From DATHTS01 sp041940425 (GTDB taxonomy: Bacteria > Acidobacteriota > Blastocatellia > Pyrinomonadales > Pyrinomonadaceae): DNA of 6,939 bases. A program made the translations under genes and the position numbers. Shown piece by piece: positions 1 to 5,565 of this stretch. Below the pieces are notes generated by a model that had not been told where the DNA came from, did not search any database, and saw nothing but the letters and a program-made list of their open reading frames with translations. How positions within the stretch are numbered: position 1 is the first letter of the stretch; each line of letters opens with the position of its first letter. The DNA is taken from contig JBGTSF010000125.1 of the NCBI GenBank assembly GCA_041940425.1, forward strand, positions 1 to 6,939. Reading direction: 5' to 3'.

Positions 1-282
1 CTGCGCGGCGGTTTCAACGTCTATCCGCGCGAACTCGAAGAAGTCCTGATGACGCACGAAGCCGTTTCCCTCTGCGCCGTCATCGGCATCCCGTGCGAAG
101 AAAACGGCGAAGAGATCAAGGCATTCATCGTCAAAAAAGAAGGCTCACCGCACACCGAAACCGAACTCGTCGAATGGTGCAAAGCAAATATGGCAAGCTA
201 CAAATATCCCCGATTCGTCGAATTCAGAGAATCTCTGCCGATGACCGCGACGGGCAAGATTTTGAAAAGAGAATTGCGGTGA
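1..282 (+). CDS. Acyl-CoA synthetase (AMP-forming), C-terminal fragment
   Basis: This is the last 93 codons of an ANL-superfamily acyl/aryl-CoA ligase whose 5' part lies outside the window; the reading frame is open from base 1. Family knowledge: these enzymes activate a carboxylate with ATP to an acyl-adenylate and transfer it to CoA, and the small C-terminal domain swings to perform the second half-reaction. What is seen: the hinge/A8-like stretch GGFNVYPRELEEVL at residues 3-16, then a domain with VIGIPCEENGEEIKAFIV, then the A10 motif LPMTATGKILKREL close to the C-terminus, whose Lys in TGK is the conserved adenylation lysine. It ends with TGA at 280-282. It is the only plus-strand gene and converges on the DUF5131 gene with 14 bases between the stop codons and no obvious terminator hairpin. 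G+C is clearly higher than in the neighbouring operon. Substrate specificity cannot be read from this fragment. Confidence 0.93.
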   Translation: MRGGFNVYPRELEEVLMTHEAVSLCAVIGIPCEENGEEIKAFIVKKEGSPHTETELVEWCKANMASYKYPRFVEFRESLPMTATGKILKRELR

Positions 283-296
283 TTTAAGTGAAAGAA

Positions 297-1043
297 TTAA
301 GCAAAGGCGGCTAATTGTTCAGGTTTATCATTCCACTCTTTACCTAGAAGAATTCTGCCGTTCGCCTTTTTGTTTCTTTTGATTCCGTCTGCGCCCCACG
401 CGCCCCATTGTTTGAAGAAAAAGGAAACTTCTTGCTCGTCGCATTGTCTTTGAATATCAATCGCCCATTCGGGTTTCATCGGTCTTGCTTTATGTCCGCT
501 TTCACCGCCGACAATTACCCAATTAATATTTTCAAGATTAAGATTTTTTATAGGACTTAATAATGGTTCTAATGAGAGAAATTTAGTTTTTGCTTCGGTT
601 TTTCTTAAATAGTCAATGCGATGGATATAACTATTACTTTCGACACTTACTCCCATCCAAATATTGTCTGACCATGTGAGAACATTACTTATTTCAGACA
701 ATCTCTCAGCACGTTTAGTTAATACTTGAAAAATATGCCAGTTCGCTTTGTTCATCACATCGAAAACCTTTTTAATGTACTCGACCGGAACGTTTTTATG
801 AAATAAATCGCTCATTGAATTTACGAAAATCATTTGCGGCTTTTTCCATTTCAAAGGAAGTTCGAGCATATGTGGTTGAAGCGTCAATTTAAAACCATTT
901 AAGTAATTTCTTTGCCCCATAGCCTTTAGTCGGCGAGATAGAATTTCGGCATAACAGTTCTTACAACCAGGACTAATTTTATTACAACCAGTAACTGGAT
1001 TCCACGTTGCTTCTGTCCATTCAATCGGTGATTTGACGCTCAT
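297..1043 (-). CDS. DUF5131 / phage Gp37-Gp68 family protein (three-Cys-motif protein)
   Basis: 248 residues, a normal full length for PF07505. The defining cluster is Cys20, Cys27 and Cys30 (C-X6-C-X2-C, followed by YAE), which resembles a radical-SAM type iron-sulfur site. The N-terminus has the family signature IEWTEATWNPVTGC. Regularly spaced strand-like motifs follow: MIFVNSMSDLFH (71-82), FQVLTKRAERL (105-115), IWMGVSVES (128-136), KFLSLEPLL (154-162), WVIVGGESG (175-183) and FFFKQWGAW (208-216). This pattern suggests a TIM-barrel-like radical-SAM relative; that is an inference from the motifs, and the reaction is unknown. The ATG start lies 16 bases after the tcmP stop with no strong Shine-Dalgarno, which suggests translation coupled to tcmP. 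Family knowledge: this family is commonly encoded beside TcmP and is frequent on phages and mobile elements. The gene is AT-rich compared with the window. Confidence 0.9.
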   Translation of the reverse strand: MSVKSPIEWTEATWNPVTGCNKISPGCKNCYAEILSRRLKAMGQRNYLNGFKLTLQPHMLELPLKWKKPQMIFVNSMSDLFHKNVPVEYIKKVFDVMNKANWHIFQVLTKRAERLSEISNVLTWSDNIWMGVSVESNSYIHRIDYLRKTEAKTKFLSLEPLLSPIKNLNLENINWVIVGGESGHKARPMKPEWAIDIQRQCDEQEVSFFFKQWGAWGADGIKRNKKANGRILLGKEWNDKPEQLAAFA

Positions 1044-1059
1044 AATTTTTAAATTGATT

Positions 1060-2193
1060 TTAACCTAAATAAGTTAATAAAACATCATCATTTATTTGTT
1101 TCTTACCATGTTCAGCTACTAACAAACCTGAATCAACCATCTCTTTCACTACAGATCTAAAGTCTTTATCATCAAACTCCCCAAAATAGTTTTTTATGAA
1201 GTAAAGAATTATTTGTTTTCTATTAATTCTACGATTGTCTGATAAAAAAGTTGGTAAAAGTTTTCGCAAAGTTTCCCGCCTTTCCTTTCTTAGTTCATCC
1301 TCAATGTCGATTTCTGGAAACATAGGATTACTATCTGGTGAGTTAGTTTCAACAATTAAATTATCCTCTTCTTGTCGAAAAAAATTGTTCATTAATCGAA
1401 CGCCATCGTCGTGTCTTGTACAACAGATCAAATAATATTTAGGAGTTTTTAATTCAGCTTCACGTATGGGATAAGCTAATACTTTATAACCAAAACTAGA
1501 TAATCTATTTATGTAGTCATCTAGAAGAAATTTTTCGCGTTTCTCAGTTGTTAAATTAGAAGTAATCAATTTTTCTATGCTTGATTTGCTTCCCAAAACT
1601 TCAATCGCATGGTCAAGTTGTTTTTCAGCTATTGTTGAATCCGTTTTTTCGGAAAGAGCTGCATCAATAATCCTTCGTAGCCCATCAACATCAAAATTAA
1701 TGATGAGTTCTGTAATTGGCTGACTTCTTTTTAAAATTGGCTCAATACAAGAAAAATGAATATCTGTTGGTCCAAACGGATCAATAAAAAACAATGCTGG
1801 ATTGTCACCTATAATGGTCAATATCTCTTTAATAGCATCATTGAACTTTTTATTTAGGTTAATTACTGATCCCTTATCTACCCATTTTTTTGTGATTTCC
1901 TGTAATGATACAAAATTCTTTTTCTTATACTCAACATTAATTATTTTAAGATGGACAGGATTATTCCACCCAGATGCTTTATCGGAAAATTCCGCAGTAA
2001 TCAATGGCGAACCTACTTGCTCATCGTCGTATTTAGCTGAACCCGCAAAACCGTCTATGCAAAAAATTTCTCTGTTTTTAATGCGCGTTGCAACTTTAGC
2101 CGTAAAAGGCGGCAAGTATTTACCTAGAATTCTATGTTTCCGTTTCGACCATGGTTTCACATTTTTGAAGAATTTTGCTTTTGACATAGGCAC
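1060..2193 (-). CDS. tcmP: Three-Cys-motif partner protein TcmP
   Basis: 377 residues in a family known chiefly for being encoded next to the DUF5131/Gp37-Gp68 protein, as here. What is seen: an N-terminal WSKRKHRILGKYLPPF block (15-30), then CIDGFAGSAKYDDEQVGSP (45-63) and FFIDPFGPTDIHF (135-147). These resemble motifs I and IV of Rossmann-type methyltransferases, but no activity is established. Next comes LIINFDVDGLRRI (163-175). The last ~60 residues look like a winged helix (RRINRKQIILYF ... FRSVVKEMVDSGLLV). Start choice: the GTG at 2193 is favoured over the in-frame ATG at 2187, because the weak Shine-Dalgarno-like AGTGAG sits 6 bases before GTG but 12 before ATG. A short palindrome, TCACTGTGA, at 2230-2238 lies just upstream and could be an operator. 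G+C is low (19/60 at 1441-1500), a sign of transfer. Transcription probably comes from the repeat promoter at 2415-2443. Confidence 0.9.
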   Translation of the reverse strand: MPMSKAKFFKNVKPWSKRKHRILGKYLPPFTAKVATRIKNREIFCIDGFAGSAKYDDEQVGSPLITAEFSDKASGWNNPVHLKIINVEYKKKNFVSLQEITKKWVDKGSVINLNKKFNDAIKEILTIIGDNPALFFIDPFGPTDIHFSCIEPILKRSQPITELIINFDVDGLRRIIDAALSEKTDSTIAEKQLDHAIEVLGSKSSIEKLITSNLTTEKREKFLLDDYINRLSSFGYKVLAYPIREAELKTPKYYLICCTRHDDGVRLMNNFFRQEEDNLIVETNSPDSNPMFPEIDIEDELRKERRETLRKLLPTFLSDNRRINRKQIILYFIKNYFGEFDDKDFRSVVKEMVDSGLLVAEHGKKQINDDVLLTYLG

Positions 2194-2273
2194 TTTTTTC
2201 TCACTTTGACGTAAAAATTGTTGGTTGCCTCACTGTGACTAATTTTCTTATTGTCTGCGGGAGGCTTTTTCTT

Positions 2274-2454
2274 GTTGACTGATTGAACGGGAAATTTTAT
2301 CTCGAAAAGCTGAGAGAATTTCTTGAGTGCAATCAGACAACGCCGATTGATTTAAAACTCTAAACTGCTCGTAAAGTTTTGGAATGTTGCCCTTAGAGTT
2401 TTTTGACTGAATGCAATTTAGCATTTTTTTATTTTTCTTACAAGATTTTTTTGC
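2274..2454 (-). repeat. Promoter-leader repeat, copy 1
   Basis: First of three related elements (others 4262-4446 and 6754-6885). Read on the minus strand it holds an A-tract (A7), TTGTAA, 17 nt, TGCTAAATT, then a 9-bp hairpin stem AAACTCTAA/TTAGAGTTT (2393-2401 with 2355-2363). The hairpin loop contains ATTCCAAAACTTTACGA. A CACTCAAGAAATTCTC block follows, then a second long-range inverted repeat CTGATTG/CAATCAG (2330-2336 with 2279-2285). Similarity to copy 2 runs through the whole element. It lies directly upstream of tcmP, giving a predicted untranslated leader of about 215 nt. Confidence 0.75.
2415..2443 (-). promoter_or_regulatory. Predicted extended -10 promoter for tcmP-DUF5131
   Basis: On the minus strand: -35 TTGTAA (2443-2438), a spacer of exactly 17 nt, and -10 TAAATT (2420-2415) preceded by TGC (extended -10). 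An A7 tract upstream could act as an UP element. Each box matches the sigma-70 consensus at only 4 of 6 positions. The same boxes, spacing and TG extension occur in the other two repeat copies, which is the main support. Start site expected near 2408. Confidence 0.6.
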
Positions 2455-2461
2455 TTTCCGA

Positions 2462-2478
2462 GGTCATTGAAGATGACC
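2462..2478. repeat. Small hairpin GGTCAT/ATGACC
   Basis: Perfect 6-bp inverted repeat (2462-2467 with 2473-2478) around a 5-nt loop, just upstream of promoter-leader copy 1. It is the first of a run of hairpins that fills the gene-free stretch to 2930. Function unknown. Confidence 0.45.
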
Positions 2479-2488
2479 GACATTATAG

Positions 2489-2507
2489 CCCAACGAGAAT
2501 CGTTGGG
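2489..2507. repeat. Hairpin CCCAACGA/TCGTTGGG
   Basis: Perfect 8-bp inverted repeat with a 3-nt GAA loop, preceded by TTATAG. The same context (stem of new sequence flanked by CTATAA or TATAGC) recurs at 2604-2622, so this looks like a member of a dispersed intergenic palindrome family. No tail of T residues on either strand, so a terminator is unlikely. Confidence 0.6.
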
Positions 2508-2530
2508 AATGGATCGGGATAGATTTCCGC

Positions 2531-2581
2531 TCGCTGAAAGTGAGCGACAGCCTTTGACGGTTTGTTCGTCACTTTCAGCGA
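2531..2581. repeat. Inverted repeat with 13-bp arms
   Basis: Perfect arms TCGCTGAAAGTGA (2531-2543) and TCACTTTCAGCGA (2569-2581) around a 25-nt loop containing GACAGCCTTTGACGG. No gene lies within it. Arms of this length with a short interior could be a decayed non-autonomous element or a structured RNA. Confidence 0.65.
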
Positions 2582-2603
2582 CGCGGCGGTTTGCTTATAC
2601 GAA

Positions 2604-2622
2604 CCCGGCGATGCTCGCCGGG
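2604..2622. repeat. Hairpin CCCGGCGA/TCGCCGGG
   Basis: Perfect 8-bp GC-rich inverted repeat with TGC loop, followed at once by CTATAATG, which is also the junction sequence of the 42-bp array that starts here. It is thus physically continuous with that array. Confidence 0.6.
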
Positions 2623-2786
2623 CTATAATGTTTGTCGCCTTTGGCGACTTTATTCTTATTCAAGCTATATTATTTATCGCCTTTGGCGACTTTCTTCTTA
2701 TTCAAGCTATATTACTTGTCGCCTTTGGCGGCTTTCTTCTTATGCAAGCTATATTATTTGTCGCCGTCCGGCGACTTTTCTTTCAA
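2623..2786 (+). repeat. 42-bp tandem repeat array carrying a hairpin per unit
   Basis: The start of TCGCC recurs at 2635, 2677, 2719 and 2761, an exact 42-bp period. Each unit has a hairpin GTCGCC-TTT-GGCGAC followed by a T-rich stretch TTTCTTCTTATTCAAGC and TATATTATTT. Hairpins differ between units but pairing is largely kept: unit 3 ends GGCGGC (a G-U pair on the plus strand) and unit 4 is GTCGCCG-TC-CGGCGAC. The first unit is preceded by CTATAATGTTT, matching the unit end. The tail of unit 4 degenerates. Hairpin plus T-run resembles a series of plus-strand terminators, although no plus-strand gene lies upstream. An open frame through the array exists only because the period is a multiple of three. 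Confidence 0.85.
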
Positions 2787-2818
2787 GGGACGGAAATTGA
2801 TTTTATAAAATCTGTGCC

Positions 2819-2854
2819 GCGTTAGTGACGATTGAATTCAATTGTCGCTGACGC
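2819..2854 (+). repeat. 36-nt near-perfect palindrome
   Basis: An 18+18 palindrome centred on GAATTC. Only three pairs deviate from perfect symmetry, and all three become G-U pairs in plus-strand RNA (they would be A-C in minus-strand RNA). Its right half overlaps GTCGCTGACGCGAC (2844-2857). A variant of the same unit occurs at 2912-2925, so the palindrome looks like two head-to-head copies of a CAATCGTCGCTAACGCGAC-like unit. Confidence 0.7.
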
Positions 2855-2879
2855 GACAGAAAAACGCTTTATATCAGCC

Positions 2880-2899
2880 CCGTGCGTTGAAACGCACGG
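2880..2899. repeat. Hairpin CCGTGCGTT/AACGCACGG
   Basis: Perfect 9-bp stem with a 2-base GA centre, flanked by AGCC and CT that extend pairing past a small bulge. It belongs to the hairpin cluster downstream of the gene ending at 2951. It could slow or stop transcription from that gene, but no clear T-run follows on the minus strand. Confidence 0.6.
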
Positions 2900-2911
2900 C
2901 TAAAATCAATC

Positions 2912-2925
2912 GTCGCTAACGCGAC
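2912..2925. repeat. Hairpin GTCGC-TAAC-GCGAC
   Basis: 5-bp perfect stem with a 4-nt loop, 25 bases downstream of the stop codon of the 2951-3871 gene. Near-identical to GTCGCTGACGCGAC at 2844-2857 and, inverted, to 2817-2835. On the minus strand it is followed by GATTGATTTTAG, so it is at best a weak terminator. Confidence 0.5.
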
Positions 2926-2950
2926 TAATTTATGCACAGCCTTCAAATAC

Positions 2951-3871
2951 TTACGTTACCATCTCGGCGTTGAGGTGGTTGACTTCGCCCATTTTTATGT
3001 CGAAATTGGTGGTTTCGAGCGGGGCGTAGCCGTTGGCGGTGATGGTGATCGTGTATGCGCCGTGGTGCATCGGTTTTATCTGGTAATCGCCGTTGGCATC
3101 GGTGGTTGCGGTGAATGTTTGACCGTTGTTGGCGGTTTCCGTGCCGACGGCGGTGATTGCCGCGTCTTTGATCGGGTCGGAAGTCGTTTTGTCGGTGACT
3201 CTGCCTTTTAACTGCGTCGTCGTGGTCGCCGGGTCAACGATGCGGCGGGCGTTTTCGTAGGTTTCGACGAAATCGGGATTTGCCGCGCGGAAGACGACGA
3301 CTATTTTGTCCATCCGTTCCTTTAAAATCTGGTCAGCCTGATCGAAAAGCGCGGCGAGATTGGCGGTCGTCGTTTTGCGGTTGCTGATCGCGGTGCGCGG
3401 TTTCGGCGTGTCTGCCGAGTAGCGGTTGATCAATTCCTGCAAGTCGGCGAGCATCTGCGCCGTGATGCCGTAATCGGCGAGCGCGGCGAGATTTGCCGTG
3501 CCTGCGTCATGGATATTCTGACAGACGGGCGCGATCATGTCGTCGCGCATTTTTACTAATCTGGAATAGGAAAAATCTACTTCGTCTTTCAAAGTGTTAT
3601 TGCCCACGGTCGAAGCGTATGCGGAAATAACGCTGGCTATCTCCGCCGCTTTTTCGCTTAAACCCTCTTTCGAGACGTTTTTATCTGCCGCAATGCCCGT
3701 AATGACGGCGGCATTTTGCTGTTCCGTCGAGATGATATTTTCGATCACCGTTTCAAATTCCTCGAACGCCGTAGTAAAAGCGGCGTTGCCGGAAAAAACC
3801 GGAGCGTTTTCACTGCAAACGCTCTGTGTCGCGCGATACATATTAAGTTTTGCTTCTTGTCTGTTATTCAT
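2951..3871 (-). CDS. Carboxypeptidase-regulatory-like domain protein with helical N-terminus
   Basis: 306 residues without a signal peptide or membrane segment. Residues about 1-215 look mostly helical and Ala/Glu-rich with no motif I recognise. Residues about 220-304 form a carboxypeptidase-D regulatory-like beta-sandwich: LKGRVTDKTTSDPIKDAAI, then TTDANGDYQIKPMHHGAYTITITANGY, then a last strand HLNAEM. Family knowledge: this small domain is a structural or binding module common at cell surfaces and in TonB-type receptors; it is not itself a peptidase, and no zinc-binding motif is visible. The ATG start is supported by GAGG at 3883-3886 with an 11-nt spacer. The nearest promoter candidate is in repeat copy 2, so the 5' leader would cross the 21-bp minisatellite. 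Hairpins lie downstream of the stop. The missing export signal is odd for such a domain. Function unknown. Confidence 0.85.
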   Translation of the reverse strand: MNNRQEAKLNMYRATQSVCSENAPVFSGNAAFTTAFEEFETVIENIISTEQQNAAVITGIAADKNVSKEGLSEKAAEIASVISAYASTVGNNTLKDEVDFSYSRLVKMRDDMIAPVCQNIHDAGTANLAALADYGITAQMLADLQELINRYSADTPKPRTAISNRKTTTANLAALFDQADQILKERMDKIVVVFRAANPDFVETYENARRIVDPATTTTQLKGRVTDKTTSDPIKDAAITAVGTETANNGQTFTATTDANGDYQIKPMHHGAYTITITANGYAPLETTNFDIKMGEVNHLNAEMVT

Positions 3872-3975
3872 TTTTAGGTTTACCTCTTCTTTTTTAGGAT
3901 TAAAAGTTAAGGAACAGAGCTTACAGACTGCAAAAACCGTGTAAAAACAGGCTAAACTTTGAATTCAAACGCCTT

Positions 3976-4269
3976 TTCTTCGATGTAAATGCCGATTTCT
4001 TCGATGTAGATGCCGATTTCTTCACTGTAAATGTCAATTTCTTCACTGTAAATGCCGATTTCTTGACTGTAAATGTCAATTTCTCGACTGTAAACGGCGA
4101 TTTCTTCACTGTCAGCGGCAATTTCTCGACTGTCAGCGGCAATTTCTTCGATGTAAATGCCTATTTCTTCACTGTCAGCGGCGATTTCTTCACTGTAGAT
4201 GACGATTTCTCCACTGTCAGCGGGGGTTTCCCGGCTGTAAATTTCTGTTTCCCGTATGTATTTGACGGC
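3976..4269. repeat. 21-bp minisatellite, 13 units plus one degenerate unit
   Basis: Units such as TTCTTCACTGTAAATGCCGAT repeat head to tail with an exact 21-bp period from 3976 to 4248, then one decayed unit to 4269. Two unit cores alternate irregularly (GTAAATG and GTCAGCGGC), a sign of unit duplication and exchange. Because 21 is a multiple of three, three overlapping frames stay open: minus 4407-3952 (EEIGIYS-like heptads), minus 4142-3921 (TVKKSAF-like heptads) and plus 4063-4272. All three begin at TTG, none at ATG, and none has a convincing ribosome site, so I list the array as a repeat, not a gene. It lies between promoter-leader copy 2 and the start codon at 3871, so it may be an untranslated leader. 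A heptad-repeat protein from the 4407 frame remains possible. Confidence 0.85.
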
Positions 4270-4446
4270 TGATTGACCGGGAGAAACCGTTTCGCGCAAG
4301 GCTGAGAGATTTTCCTGAGGACAATCAGAACGCGCCGACCGATAGAACTCTAAATTGCTTGTAAAGTATTGGAATGCTGCCCTTAGAGTTTGCGTGAATG
4401 AATGCAATTTAGCATTGTTTGGTTTTTATTACAAGAGATTTTTTTT
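4262..4446 (-). repeat. Promoter-leader repeat, copy 2
   Basis: Second copy of the element at 2274-2454. Minus-strand order: A-tract, TTGTAA, 17 nt, TGCTAAATT, 8-bp stem AACTCTAA/TTAGAGTT (4383-4390 with 4346-4353) whose loop includes ATTCCAATACTTTACAA. Then come CCTCAGGAAAATCTC and the long-range pair CTGATTG/CAATCAG (4322-4328 with 4269-4275). It starts immediately after the stop codon of the Doc-like toxin gene and ends at the minisatellite. Loop TTACAAG is exactly complementary to the CTTGTAA of the -35 region. Confidence 0.75.
4406..4434 (-). promoter_or_regulatory. Predicted extended -10 promoter in repeat copy 2
   Basis: -35 TTGTAA (4434-4429), 17-nt spacer, -10 TAAATT (4411-4406) with TGC before it, and an A8 tract upstream. 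Start site expected near 4399. The first conventional gene downstream starts at 3871, about 530 nt away, beyond the minisatellite. Confidence 0.55.
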
Positions 4447-4448
4447 GG

Positions 4449-4850
4449 CTAAACCTGAATTTCGATGGTTCTTTGACGCAGCCAATTTTCGATTTCGTCA
4501 ACTTTCCAGTGGTCGCTTTCGACCGCCAGAACCATTTTGACGATTTGCGAAGTTTCGATTTTTAGTTTGAAACCGTTTCTTTTCAGGAAAAGGCTCATCA
4601 GAAAAGTTGCGGTACGTTTGTTGCCGCCTTCCCACGGGTGATTTTTGATAAGACCGAAAACGAGAGTTGCGGCTTGGCGGATAAGATCGGCGTTTTCGTA
4701 AACGGCGGCATTTTGCGGACGAGATAAAGCGGATTCGATGAGATTGCGGTCGAAAACTCCGAAGCGTGTTTCGCCGACTCGCCGCATATAAAGAACGTGG
4801 AATTTGATCGCTTCCTGAACGGTGAGATAAACGAATTTTTCAGTCGCCAA
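4449..4850 (-). CDS. Doc-like (Fic superfamily) toxin of a type II toxin-antitoxin module
   Basis: 133 residues, a typical Doc length. The Fic/Doc core is HPWEGGNKRTA at residues 71-81, preceded by ALSRPQNAAVYENADLIRQAATLVFGLIKN, a usual Doc pattern, and followed by the helix FLMSLFLKRNGF. Family knowledge: Doc phosphorylates elongation factor Tu and stops translation. The catalytic loop here keeps His71, Asn77, Lys78 and Arg79. The acidic residue usually found four positions after the histidine (Asp in P1 Doc, Asp/Glu in Fic) is Gly75, while Glu74 sits one position earlier, so activity may be altered. It starts with TTG, not ATG: the TTG at 4850 lies inside the last codons of the antitoxin gene, an 11-base overlap, with a good GAGGAG at 4861-4866 spaced 10 nt. 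The low-efficiency start and overlap fit coupled, limited toxin synthesis. Confidence 0.88.
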   Translation of the reverse strand: MATEKFVYLTVQEAIKFHVLYMRRVGETRFGVFDRNLIESALSRPQNAAVYENADLIRQAATLVFGLIKNHPWEGGNKRTATFLMSLFLKRNGFKLKIETSQIVKMVLAVESDHWKVDEIENWLRQRTIEIQV

Positions 4851-5079
4851 CTTTCTTAAACTCCTCGTTTAAGTCGGAATATTCATTCAAAAACTCGTCA
4901 ACGTCTTTTTCGTCCGCGTCGGAATATTCGATAATTTCCGATTCGAGTTTGCCGTTGCGAATCGTCAGGCTGACAAAACATTTTTCGGGAAAACCGTTTG
5001 CCAGAGCGAATTCGCGCGGGACTTCGACGACGCAACTGTCAAAATTTTTGGCTGATTTTTTTTCCGAAGTTTCTATCAT
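4840..5079 (-). CDS. AbrB/MazE-like antitoxin partner of the Doc-like toxin
   Basis: 79 residues. The middle part, VVEVPREFALANGFPEKCFVSLTIRNGKLESEII (about 17-50), reads like a degenerate SpoVT-AbrB swapped-hairpin DNA-binding domain. The acidic tail (DADEKDVDEFLNEYSDLNEEFKK, about 54-76) would be the toxin-neutralising segment. Role is inferred from position: it comes first, overlaps the toxin gene by 11 bases, and matches antitoxin size and layout. The ATG at 5079 has GAGG at 5088-5091 with an 8-nt spacer. A consensus -10 at 5099-5104 lies just upstream. Antitoxins of this fold usually repress their own operon, so autoregulation is likely but not visible. Alternative: a short regulator unrelated to AbrB. 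Confidence 0.75.
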   Translation of the reverse strand: MIETSEKKSAKNFDSCVVEVPREFALANGFPEKCFVSLTIRNGKLESEIIEYSDADEKDVDEFLNEYSDLNEEFKKVGD

Positions 5080-5098
5080 AAACTAAACCTCAGACTGC

Positions 5099-5107
5099 AT
5101 TATAACA
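5099..5107 (-). promoter_or_regulatory. Candidate extended -10 of the Doc module
   Basis: The minus strand reads TGTTATAAT (5107-5099), a perfect TATAAT with a TG extension. No good -35 is seen 16-18 nt upstream. The predicted start would fall only about 12 nt before the ATG, at the edge of the Shine-Dalgarno, so the leader would be very short. Confidence 0.5.
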
Positions 5108-5121
5108 CATGAATTTACACA

Positions 5122-5565
5122 TTAACCGAATTTTTCCAAAAAATTCGCGCCGCTCATTAGTTTGAAATCGCAGTAGTATTTTATCGCTTCAAAATCGCTC
5201 ATATTTTCCGTGACGACCGTCGCTTTGTAACGTCTCGCGCTGACGGCGATGAGCGCGTCCATGACCATCGTTTGAGTTTCGCCCGGACGTTTTTTCGGCG
5301 CGTTTCCTTTGTTGGCTTTCTTTTTTCCCTGTTCGATCCAGTAGAGGACTTTTCCCGCCATCAGCCAATCGTCCGAATTGGGAATAATCAGCAGATCCTC
5401 TTTCAAAACTTGTTCCCGCGCCGCCAGATGTTTTTTGAAAGTCGTTTCGTCTTTCGCGCCTCTGATAAGTTCTAATAAAACAATATCCGAATAAAGAAAA
5501 TTGTCGGGAACAACCGACAATTTATTTGAAATAATAAAGGAAGTATCAAATGTAAATTTAGTCAT
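5122..5565 (-). CDS. PIN-domain (VapC-like) ribonuclease toxin
   Basis: 147 residues from the ATG at 5565; the frame is open further upstream, but MTKFTFDTSFII is the usual PIN beginning, so the longer version is rejected. Predicted metal-binding acids: Asp7 (FDTSFI), Glu32 (LLELIRG), Asp103 (MVMDALIAVSARR) and Asp124 (TENMSDF), the standard PIN quartet. Family knowledge: such toxins cut specific RNAs (tRNA or rRNA) with Mg2+ or Mn2+. The order fits VapC, but a Lys/Pro-rich insertion (GKKKANKGNAPKKRPGETQ, 80-98) before Asp103 is unusual. The ATG overlaps the antitoxin stop by 8 bases (ATGACTAA) and has no clear Shine-Dalgarno, so translation probably depends on the upstream gene. The Doc module starts 42 bases downstream on the same strand. 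Confidence 0.85.
   Translation of the reverse strand: MTKFTFDTSFIISNKLSVVPDNFLYSDIVLLELIRGAKDETTFKKHLAAREQVLKEDLLIIPNSDDWLMAGKVLYWIEQGKKKANKGNAPKKRPGETQTMVMDALIAVSARRYKATVVTENMSDFEAIKYYCDFKLMSGANFLEKFG

Noticed and set aside
283..296. Terminator between the convergent acyl-CoA synthetase and DUF5131 genes
   Set aside because: Only 14 bases separate the stop codons and no inverted repeat is visible.
2562..2825. Open frame of 87 codons on the plus strand with repeated FGDFLLIQAILFVA-like segments resembling membrane helices
   Set aside because: It is a by-product of the 42-bp array, whose period is a multiple of three. Another frame is open across the same repeats and no ribosome site is seen.
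2623..4269. CRISPR array
   Set aside because: Both repeat arrays are continuous 42-bp and 21-bp tandem units without variable spacers, and no cas gene is nearby.
3952..4407. 151-codon minus-strand frame with EEIGIYS heptads
   Set aside because: It starts at a TTG overlapping the predicted -10 of repeat copy 2, and its first third is non-coding repeat. Two other frames are equally open. Kept as a note under the minisatellite.
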